Shown: piece after piece, positions 26,479 through 35,060 of the stretch | Layout of the letters: every line of letters starts with the position of its first letter | Numbering within the stretch: position 1 is the first letter of the stretch | Assembly: GCA_030042915.1 (NCBI GenBank) | Contig: JASHYS010000375.1 | Location: 1 to 59,145 of the forward strand | Reading direction: 5' to 3' | From: Acidobacteriaceae bacterium | GTDB lineage: Bacteria > Acidobacteriota > Terriglobia > Terriglobales > Acidobacteriaceae | Length of the DNA stretch: 59,145 bases | Notes under the pieces: model-generated | Databases searched by the model: none | What the model saw: only the letters and a program-made list of their open reading frames with translations | What the model was told of the DNA's origin: nothing | Program-made: the position numbers and the translations under genes

Positions 26479-27975
26479 TTACCAATCCGGAGCGTTGTCG
26501 ATCTGGGCGCGCTGGAGCTTGTCGGAGTAGTCGACGTAGACGGCTTTCCAGGTGGTGAAGAAGTCGAGGGCGCCGAGGCCTTCGCGATGGCCGTTGCCGG
26601 TGTGCTTGACGCCGCCGAAGGGCAGATGCACTTCGGCGCCGATGGTGGGCGCGTTGATATAGGTGATGCCCGCTTCGAGATCGCGCATGGCGGCGAAGGC
26701 GCGGTTGACGTTGCGCGTGTAGAGCGACGTGGACAGGCCGTAGTCGATGGAGTTGGCGATGGAGACAGCCTCTTCGAAGGTTGAGAACTCCATGAGCGCG
26801 ACCACGGGACCAAAAACCTCTTCGCGGGCGATGCGCATCTGCGGAGTGACGCCGGCGAAGACGGTGGGCTCGAAGAAGGTGCCGTTGGCGCAGGGGCCGC
26901 TGGCGAGCGTACGGCCGCCACAGAGGAGTTCCGCGCGTTCACTTTTTGCAATTTCGACATATTTCTGAGAGGTTTCAATCTGCGCGGCGTTGACCTGCGG
27001 GCCGACTTCGACGGATTCGTCGAGGCCGTTGCCGATTTTGAGCTTTTTGGCGCGCTCGACAAACTTCGCGGTGAATTCGGCGGCGATTCCTTTTTGGAGC
27101 AGGATGCGGCTGGTAGCGGTGCAGCGCTGGCCTGTCGTTCCGAAGGCGCCCCAGAGCGCGCCGTCGAGCGCAAGGTCGAGGTTGGCGTCGTCGAGGACGA
27201 TCTGGGCGTTCTTGCCGCCCATTTCGAGCGAGACCTGCTTGAAAGTGGCGGCGGCGCCCTGCCCGACCTGGGAACCTACGGAACTTGAGCCGGTGAAGCT
27301 GATGGCGCGGACATCGGGGTGCTCTACCAGCGCCGCACCGGCGGTTGAGCCACCGCCGCTGACAATATTGACCACGCCCGGCGGCAGGCCGGCGTCGACG
27401 AGCGCCTGGACCAGGTTGTAGGTGGAGAGCGGCGTGTCAGTGGCGGGCTTGATGACGCAGGTGTTGCCGGCGACGAGGGCGGGAAAGAGCTTCCAGCTGG
27501 GGATGGCCATGGGAAAGTTCCAGGGCGTGATAAGGCCGACCACGCCGACGGGCATGCGGACCGACATGGCGAACTTGTCGGGCAGCTCGCTGGGGGTAGT
27601 GACGCCGAACAGGCGCCTGCCCTCGCCGGCCACGTAAAACGCCTCGTCGATGGCCTCCTGGACGTCGCCGCGGGTCTCGGCCAGCACCTTTCCCATTTCG
27701 CGGGTCATGTCGCGGGCGTATTTTTCCTTGTTTTGGACCAGGTTATTGCGGGCGCGCAGGAGGATCTCAGCCCGCTTGGGCGCCGGGACCAGGCGCCAGG
27801 AGCAAAAGGCCTTCTTTGCGGCAGCCACGGCAAGAGCCACGTCGCCGGCGTCGGAGGCGGGAAATGCGCCGATGACGTCGGAATGGTCGGCCGGGTTGAG
27901 GTTAAGGATGGTCTTGCCGCCGGCGGGCGGAAGCCATTGGCCGCCGATGAGGTTTTGATAGGTGGGGTAGGGCAT
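26479..27975 (-). CDS. NAD(P)-dependent aldehyde dehydrogenase, semialdehyde type
   Basis: A 498-residue ALDH-superfamily enzyme, of normal length. It has [13 protein letters not shown], the cofactor loop FTGSSSVG, the general base Glu in LEMGGKN, and the nucleophile Cys in [12 protein letters not shown]. The end [26 protein letters not shown] is like small-molecule semialdehyde dehydrogenases (alpha-ketoglutarate or aminoadipate semialdehyde type). The actual substrate cannot be decided. GAGG lies before ATG 27975. It stands alone upstream of the mre cluster, on the opposite strand. Confidence 0.88.
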   Translation of the reverse strand: MPYPTYQNLIGGQWLPPAGGKTILNLNPADHSDVIGAFPASDAGDVALAVAAAKKAFCSWRLVPAPKRAEILLRARNNLVQNKEKYARDMTREMGKVLAETRGDVQEAIDEAFYVAGEGRRLFGVTTPSELPDKFAMSVRMPVGVVGLITPWNFPMAIPSWKLFPALVAGNTCVIKPATDTPLSTYNLVQALVDAGLPPGVVNIVSGGGSTAGAALVEHPDVRAISFTGSSSVGSQVGQGAAATFKQVSLEMGGKNAQIVLDDANLDLALDGALWGAFGTTGQRCTATSRILLQKGIAAEFTAKFVERAKKLKIGNGLDESVEVGPQVNAAQIETSQKYVEIAKSERAELLCGGRTLASGPCANGTFFEPTVFAGVTPQMRIAREEVFGPVVALMEFSTFEEAVSIANSIDYGLSTSLYTRNVNRAFAAMRDLEAGITYINAPTIGAEVHLPFGGVKHTGNGHREGLGALDFFTTWKAVYVDYSDKLQRAQIDNAPDW

Positions 27976-29335
<1,360 letters not shown>

Positions 29336-29341
29336 AAAGCA

Positions 29342-29444
29342 GGGAACGAGGGAACAAGGGATTAGAAAACTTCGCCCACGCAGCTGTGTTTCAGAGAAGG
29401 TGACACTCTAAGGTTCTGTTCCCGATTCTTCAATCCCTGTTCCC
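29342..29444. repeat. Inverted GGGAACAAGGGATT-type repeat between mreB and mreC
   Basis: GGGAACAAGGGATT (29350-29363) and AATCCCTGTTCCC (29432-29444) are complementary except for one bulged A. A further GTTCCCGATT copy lies at 29418. Related GGGAACAGGGAACAG occurs in the mreD-mrdA gap. Confidence 0.5.
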
Positions 29445-29452
29445 TGGTTTTT

Positions 29453-30700
29453 ATGGAATCGCTTCTCGAACGGTATCGGAATCTCGTGGTGCTGCTGGCC
29501 ATCCTGGTGGCGCAAATCGCTGGCTTGGCGGTGCAGGTGCGCCGGACCAGCTCCGGAGCGAATACCCTCGACTCCGATCCCAGCGGTGTGCGGCTGATCC
29601 GGCTGTGGGCCAATACGGTGGTTTCGCCCCCGGAGCGGTTGATTCGCGCCAGCCTGGGCTCCGTTGGGGATCTATGGACCAACTACATTGATCTTCGGCA
29701 TGTGCGTACGCAGAATCGCGACCTGAAGCAGACGGTGGACCGGCTGCGGCTGGAAGAGGCGGCGCTGCTGGAAGATGCGCGCCAGGGCCAGCGGCTGGAG
29801 GCGTTGCTCGGCTTCCAGGAAAAGTACATCTACACGACGGTCGCCGCGCAGGTATACGGAACCAGCGGCAGCGACCGGTCGCATGTTTTTTACATTGACA
29901 AGGGCGCGCGCGACGGCCTCAAGCCGGACATGGCTGTGATCACGCCGGATGGCATTGTGGGCAAGGTGCGCGACGTGTTTTCGCACACGGCGCAGGTTCT
30001 GGCAGTGAACGATACCAGCAGCGGCGCGGGAGTGATTCTGGAGAGCACGCGCATTCGCGGCATTCTGCGCGGCGATGTGAGCGGCCGGCTGGAAGTGGTG
30101 GGCATCCTGGCCGATGAGCGCATCCATCCCGGCGAGAAGGTGCTGACCGCGGGCGGAGATCTGATCTTTCCGCGCGGCCTGCCTGTAGGCGTGGTGGAGA
30201 AGGTGGAACGCGATCCGGATCGGGACGCTTTTATCGATGTGATGGTGAGGCCTGCCGCGCATCTTGAGCGCCTGGATGAAGTGCTGGTGATCACTTCGAC
30301 GGAGCCGCGTTTTTCGCCGCAGGAGCAGCTGGACCTTTCAGTGAGCGCAGGAGAAGAGGGGTCCGTTCCCACTGCGGTGAAGGACCAGATGAAGGCGTCG
30401 GAGATTATGGCCGAAAAGCTGCCGGGCCTCATCGATCCCAACCTGCCTCCGGATCAGCAGCCGCTGCACGACAACAGCAATCCCAATCCCGCGACCCGGC
30501 CGCCGCAGCCGTTGCACTCCGACCGGTTCTCGCCGGGCGCCGCTCCTGAAGCCGATCCTGCAGCTTCGCCGAATGGGCAGCCGAGGCAGCCCTCCGCGTC
30601 GCCATCGGCCAATGACGGCGCCGGTACACCACCGGCATCGAATTCCGCGCCGGCGACGACGCCTTCGAAGCCGGAAGCTACGCCGCAGAGGAATCCATAG
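29453..30700 (+). CDS. mreC: Rod shape-determining protein MreC
   Basis: A 415-residue periplasmic scaffold that links MreB filaments to PBP2. One N-terminal transmembrane helix lies at ~residues 9-27, then a coiled coil (RHVRTQNRDLKQTVDRLRLEEAAL, ~82-105) and the two beta-barrel MreC domain (GARDGLKPDMAVITPDGIVGKV ... GEKVLTAGGDLIFPRGLPVG). The last ~130 residues are Pro/Ala/Ser-rich and probably disordered, longer than in E. coli MreC. No good Shine-Dalgarno precedes the ATG, which follows the inverted repeat. Confidence 0.93.
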   Translation: MESLLERYRNLVVLLAILVAQIAGLAVQVRRTSSGANTLDSDPSGVRLIRLWANTVVSPPERLIRASLGSVGDLWTNYIDLRHVRTQNRDLKQTVDRLRLEEAALLEDARQGQRLEALLGFQEKYIYTTVAAQVYGTSGSDRSHVFYIDKGARDGLKPDMAVITPDGIVGKVRDVFSHTAQVLAVNDTSSGAGVILESTRIRGILRGDVSGRLEVVGILADERIHPGEKVLTAGGDLIFPRGLPVGVVEKVERDPDRDAFIDVMVRPAAHLERLDEVLVITSTEPRFSPQEQLDLSVSAGEEGSVPTAVKDQMKASEIMAEKLPGLIDPNLPPDQQPLHDNSNPNPATRPPQPLHSDRFSPGAAPEADPAASPNGQPRQPSASPSANDGAGTPPASNSAPATTPSKPEATPQRNP

Positions 30701-30702
30701 TC

Positions 30703-31224
30703 ATGGCTTTACTCGGCGCCGACCTCCGGCGTGACCTGGAGATCCACCGTTATCCGCTCCTGGTTTATACTCTGGTCCCACTGACAGCGCTGGTATTGCA
30801 AGCCTGGTTGCCGCGCGTTGTGGGCCGCTATGATTGGTTCGACCTGCCGCTGGTGATCACGATTTACTTTGCGCTGGGGCGGCGCAGCCCCATCCAAGGT
30901 ACCCTGATGGGCGCGGCCATGGGCCTGTTTGAAGATGCGCTTAGCCATAATGCCATCGGGATCAATGGCATCGCCAAGACAGTGGTCGGATTCCTGGCCG
31001 CGTCGGTGGGCATTCGCATCGATGTGGAGAATACCACCGTCCGCATCCTGCTCACCCTTGGGCTCTCATTGTTCTCGAGCGCGCTCTATCTCTTTGTGAA
31101 CCGTTTCCTGTTGGATCTGGCCACGGAGTGGAGCTGGCTGACTGAGCTGTTGCGGGCTGTGGGCAATTCGTTGATTGCGGTGGTGCTGTTTCCAGTACTG
31201 GACCGTCTGCAAAGCAGAGACTGA
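30703..31224 (+). CDS. mreD: Rod shape-determining protein MreD
   Basis: A 173-residue integral membrane protein with about five hydrophobic helices (YTLVPLTALVLQAW, LPLVITIYFALG, GTLMGAAMGLFEDAL, LLTLGLSLFSSALYLFV, NSLIAVVLFPVL). It matches MreD in size and in the GAAMGLFEDALS segment. It works with MreC in the rod complex in the inner membrane. The ATG lies two bases after the mreC stop, with GAGGAA 9 bases upstream, so it is co-translated with mreC. Confidence 0.88.
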   Translation: MALLGADLRRDLEIHRYPLLVYTLVPLTALVLQAWLPRVVGRYDWFDLPLVITIYFALGRRSPIQGTLMGAAMGLFEDALSHNAIGINGIAKTVVGFLAASVGIRIDVENTTVRILLTLGLSLFSSALYLFVNRFLLDLATEWSWLTELLRAVGNSLIAVVLFPVLDRLQSRD

Positions 31225-31240
31225 AAAGCAGGATTAGGGA

Positions 31241-31275
31241 ACAGGGAACAGAAAGCGGGGACCAGGGACCAAGGG
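31241..31275. repeat. Purine-rich GGGAACA/GGGACCA tandem tract between mreD and mrdA
   Basis: The sequence contains AGGGAACAGGGAACAG followed by GGGGACCAGGGACCAAGGGG. It is related to the inverted repeat between mreB and mreC. Non-coding. Confidence 0.45.
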
Positions 31276-31348
31276 GCTACGGGACTAAGGTACTGAGAGT
31301 TTCGGGCGTAGGAATCTGTACTCGCGGTATCCTTATGGATATAGAGGC

Positions 31349-33424
31349 ATGACTTCGAACAGCAGTGGCCGTGGCGAAAAGCTCTCCACCATCAAGTTGA
31401 CCGTGGTGCAGTACGGGATTCTGTTCATGATGCTGGGGCTGGCGGCAGGCTTGTGGCGCCTGCAAGTGCTGAACGTATCGAATTACCGCGTTCTGGCCGA
31501 GCAAAACCGCATTCGCAAAGAACCGATCCTGGCTCCGCGGGGCAAGCTTTTCGATCGCGAAAACCGCATTGTGGTCGACAATTATCCGTCGGTCTCATGT
31601 TTTTTGGTTCGCGAGCAGGGCAAGAAGGTGGACGCGGATCTGCCGCTGATCGCAGAGGGCCTGCACCTTGACCTGGATCAACTGCGCGCTACGTTACATC
31701 GATATCGCTCGCAGCCCGGCTATCAGCCTATCCCCATCAAGCAGGACGTGACTGCCGACGAGCAAGCCTTTATTGCGTCTCATCGCAACGAACTGCCGGA
31801 ACTGGAAACCGTGGACGAAGAGCGGCGGCTGTATCCGCGCGACGGATTTGCCGCGCACCTGATCGGCTACGTGGGCGAGGTAAGTGAAGACGATCTGGCC
31901 AACCCGCGCTTTGCCTACTATGAGCCGGGCGACGTGGTGGGCAAAGCCGGCGTAGAGGAAACTTACGACGCACTCCTGCGCGGGCAGGACGGCTCGCGCG
32001 AAGTGATTGTGGATAGCCACGGACGCGAGGTGGGTTATTTCGGGGTCGAGCATGCGGTGCCGGGGCAGGATCTGCAACTGACCATTGATAACGATTTGCA
32101 GCGCGCTGCCGAACTGGCCCTGGGCGACCGTAACGGCGCCATTGTGGCCATGGATCCGCGCAACGGCGACATTCTGGCGTTGGTTTCGCGGCCCAGTTTC
32201 GATCCCAACGATTTCGCGGTGAAGATCGACCGATCTGATTGGAATAAATTGATCACCGACCCCGACCATCCGTTGATGAACAAGGCCATCCAGGCGCAGC
32301 TGGCGCCCGGCTCAACCTTCAAGATTCTCATGTCGGTGGCGGGGTTGCAGGAAGGCATTGCGCAGAGTATGCATATCGTCTGCACGGGCGGATGGGGGCC
32401 TTACGGCTACTTCCACCATTGCGACGAGCATCACGGCCCGGTGGACATTCACACCGCGATTCCTTATTCCTGCGACACGTTCTACTACATGTTGGGCGAC
32501 AAGCTGGGCATCGATCGCATTGTGCAATACGCCGATGCGTTCGGTTACGGCCAGAAGACGGGGATCGATCTGCCCGGTGAACAGTCTGGCCTGATGCCCT
32601 CGCCCGACTGGCTGATCAAGAACTTTCATCATCGCTGGTATCCCGACGAGACCCTCGACGTGGCCATCGGGCAGGGAGCCATCGAGGCCACGCCGATTCA
32701 ACTGGTCCGCATTATCGGCGGCATTGCATCGGGGGGGCACATGGTGCGGCCGCACGTGGTTTCGCCCGACAAGCTTCCTGCCGATTTCCGCAAATCCCTG
32801 CTCGACAGTTTTCCGGGATCGGGCGACGCTTACGTTCCCATCGATCCCGATAACTGGGAGATCATCACCGACGGCATGGCCGACGTGACCGAACCGGGGC
32901 TGTTCCACACTGCCGGCTCGGCTCATCTGGAAGGCATCGACTTTGCCGGCAAGACAGGGACTGCGCAGGAGATGAGCCACGAGGCGCTGGAGAAAACGAA
33001 CAAGGGCAAAGCGACATTTCCTAACGTGTGGTTTGTGGGCGTAACGCCGCGACGCAATCCCGAGCTGGTGGTTGCGGTGCTATGGCAGAACGGCGACAAG
33101 AGCTTCTACCCGGCGCGCATCGGTGCGAGGGTGGTGGAGGCCTTTGTAGACAAGAAGCGCCGCCTGGCGGGGAACCTGCCACCGCAGAAGGCTGCGCCCC
33201 CAACTGAAGTTGGAGCGGTGTGGTCGCCGCCCGGCTCCCAGCCCGACGCAAAGGATGCAACGGCCGATGCCGCCAGGAGCCCAATGCAGGGCGGACATTT
33301 CCTGGTGGAGAACGGCCAGGTTGTGGCGGCGAACCATGGCGCTCAAAAACCTTCGCAGAAGCGCCCCGCAGCCAGCTCTGCACAGGTGGCAGAGGCGTCG
33401 CCCGGGCGGCGAAAGGACCCGTAG
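31349..33424 (+). CDS. mrdA: Penicillin-binding protein 2 (elongasome transpeptidase)
   Basis: A 691-residue class B PBP that cross-links peptidoglycan during elongation. A single N-terminal membrane helix (~residues 20-38) is followed by the pedestal domain and the transpeptidase domain. The active-site motifs are APGSTFKIL (SxxK), PYSCDTFYY (SxD) and GKTGTAQ (KTG). It ends in a Pro/Ala/Gln-rich tail of about 75 residues that goes beyond the E. coli length of 633. Partner of RodA, whose gene starts 6 bases downstream. Confidence 0.94.
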   Translation: MTSNSSGRGEKLSTIKLTVVQYGILFMMLGLAAGLWRLQVLNVSNYRVLAEQNRIRKEPILAPRGKLFDRENRIVVDNYPSVSCFLVREQGKKVDADLPLIAEGLHLDLDQLRATLHRYRSQPGYQPIPIKQDVTADEQAFIASHRNELPELETVDEERRLYPRDGFAAHLIGYVGEVSEDDLANPRFAYYEPGDVVGKAGVEETYDALLRGQDGSREVIVDSHGREVGYFGVEHAVPGQDLQLTIDNDLQRAAELALGDRNGAIVAMDPRNGDILALVSRPSFDPNDFAVKIDRSDWNKLITDPDHPLMNKAIQAQLAPGSTFKILMSVAGLQEGIAQSMHIVCTGGWGPYGYFHHCDEHHGPVDIHTAIPYSCDTFYYMLGDKLGIDRIVQYADAFGYGQKTGIDLPGEQSGLMPSPDWLIKNFHHRWYPDETLDVAIGQGAIEATPIQLVRIIGGIASGGHMVRPHVVSPDKLPADFRKSLLDSFPGSGDAYVPIDPDNWEIITDGMADVTEPGLFHTAGSAHLEGIDFAGKTGTAQEMSHEALEKTNKGKATFPNVWFVGVTPRRNPELVVAVLWQNGDKSFYPARIGARVVEAFVDKKRRLAGNLPPQKAAPPTEVGAVWSPPGSQPDAKDATADAARSPMQGGHFLVENGQVVAANHGAQKPSQKRPAASSAQVAEASPGRRKDP

Positions 33425-33430
33425 CCCGAC

Positions 33431-34537
33431 ATGCCCCTGCGCCGTTTCTTGAGCTTTCGCGATTTCGACTGGACCCTTCTGGGCTTGATCCTGCTGCTTT
33501 GTACGCTCTCAATTGTCGAAGTGCATTCGGCCACGCTGCACACGAGATTTTCGAGTTTTGGCACCCGGCAGATTTTCTGGGTCGCAGCCGGTGTGGCCAT
33601 CATGTTCGCTTTCGCCAAGATCGACTATCATCGCATTCTCGATTGGACGCCCTGGGCCTACGGGTTCGGCATCGTGTCGCTGGCTGCCATTTTTACGCCG
33701 CTCGGGCACAACGCACTGGGCGGGCGCCGATGGATCAAGCTGGGCCCGATGACCTTTCAGCCCTCGGAGTTTGTGAAGCTGGTTCTGATGCTGATGGTGG
33801 CGCGGTACTTCGCCAACCTTGGCGGGCGCGATCTGACGTGGAAGGACATCTTCAAGGCCTTTGCGCTGGTGGGTGTTCCCATGCTGCTGGTCATCAGGCA
33901 GCCGGATCTGGGCACCACGCTGACCTATACGCCGATCCTTGTGGCCGGCCTGTTTCTGGGTGGTATCAATCTGCGCCAGAGCGCGATTCTGCTGGCGGCG
34001 GCAGCAGTGCTGGTGGGCGGAGTGTGGTCGAGCGGGAAGTTTCTCAAGTCGTACCAAAAAGCCCGGCTCACCAGCTTTACCAATCCCGAGAGCGATCCGC
34101 GGGGGTCAGGCTACCAGGTGCTGCAATCGGAGATCGCCGTGGGTTCCGGCGGGATTTGGGGTAAAGGTCTGGAAAAGGGAACGCAGACCCAGGGTTATTT
34201 TCTGCCTATCCCCTACACCGACTTCATCTTTGCTGCTTTCAGCGAGGAACACGGCTTCGTGGGCGCAATTCTCATCCTGCTGCTATACTTCTTTGTGTTG
34301 ATGCGTTTGATTCAGAACGCTCAAACGGCCGCAGACCTGCCCGGTTCGCTCATTATCATGGGAGTCGTGGCTGTGTTGACCTTTCAGATCGCGGTCAACG
34401 TAGGCATGGCCATCGGGCTAATGCCCGTCACCGGAATCCCTTTACCTTTAATGAGTTACGGTGGATCCTCGGTGCTGTTTACGTTCCTGGCGCTGGGCGT
34501 GGCGATGAATGTCCGCATGCGCCGGTTCGTGAATTGA
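33431..34537 (+). CDS. rodA: RodA peptidoglycan glycosyltransferase (SEDS family)
   Basis: A 368-residue SEDS protein with about ten transmembrane helices. It polymerises lipid II with PBP2. GGRRWIKLGPMTFQPSEFVKL, VIRQPDLGTTL and LPLMSYGGSSVLFTFLALG are the family signatures; the Asp in RQPDLGT fits the SEDS catalytic-site segment. AAAGGA lies upstream across the mrdA stop, so the two are coupled. Last gene of the elongasome block. Confidence 0.95.
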   Translation: MPLRRFLSFRDFDWTLLGLILLLCTLSIVEVHSATLHTRFSSFGTRQIFWVAAGVAIMFAFAKIDYHRILDWTPWAYGFGIVSLAAIFTPLGHNALGGRRWIKLGPMTFQPSEFVKLVLMLMVARYFANLGGRDLTWKDIFKAFALVGVPMLLVIRQPDLGTTLTYTPILVAGLFLGGINLRQSAILLAAAAVLVGGVWSSGKFLKSYQKARLTSFTNPESDPRGSGYQVLQSEIAVGSGGIWGKGLEKGTQTQGYFLPIPYTDFIFAAFSEEHGFVGAILILLLYFFVLMRLIQNAQTAADLPGSLIIMGVVAVLTFQIAVNVGMAIGLMPVTGIPLPLMSYGGSSVLFTFLALGVAMNVRMRRFVN

Positions 34538-35060
34538 CGCGTTTCGGTCGATTTGGTCGAGACGCCGTGAACGAGATTTAACTCTTCGACGGCCCCGGGC
34601 TAGTTCTGGGCCGCAAGAGATGGAATATCAAGTATTTCGCCGGCAAGACCCCGATGGGATCGCGCCCGGCAGGATTGGGTTTATGAGGTCGCAGAGAGGG
34701 GAAGACCACTTGCGGCTCGCAAATCGCATGGATCGTGAAGGGATTCCGGAAGCAGGCTTCCGAGAGCACCCGGCGCGGAACGTGCTTGCAGTTGCCGCTG
34801 GTCGAACGGCCCCGCCGGAAATTCCGGCCCGGAAGGTCACAAACTCTCAGCTCCCGGATCACCGCAACGAGCAGCGTGCCCCGCTCGCTGGTTTCGATTT
34901 TTACATCAGTTCGTCGCCCTTGGGGATGGTCTTCGCACGAAGGCCGCACCTCGAGCGCCTGCTGGGTGATCCTCCCACATTCTCCCTGCCTTCGGTGCGT
35001 GGTTCCGTCTAACCTTGCCGCGTGTGCCGGTGGCCGCAGGCTTCCGGACGGAAAGGTAAG
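34538..35060. other. 523-bp gap between rodA and rng; possible long 5' UTR
   Basis: Very G/C-rich with many short inverted repeats. A CGGCCC/GGGCCG stem (34590-34595 and 34608-34613) lies soon after rodA but lacks a U-tract. Frames on both strands here have no homology I recognise, and I reject them as genes. In E. coli the rne message has a long structured 5' UTR through which RNase E controls its own level, so a structured leader is plausible. Confidence 0.4.

Noticed and set aside
34620..35012. Plus and minus frames in the rodA-rng gap (130 and 172 codons)
   Set aside because: Composition is Arg/Pro-rich as expected of shadow frames in G/C-rich non-coding DNA; no homology recognised and no good start site.
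34560..35040. RNase P RNA or tmRNA in the rodA-rng gap
   Set aside because: I looked for the conserved RNase P core and a tRNA-like end on both strands and did not find them.
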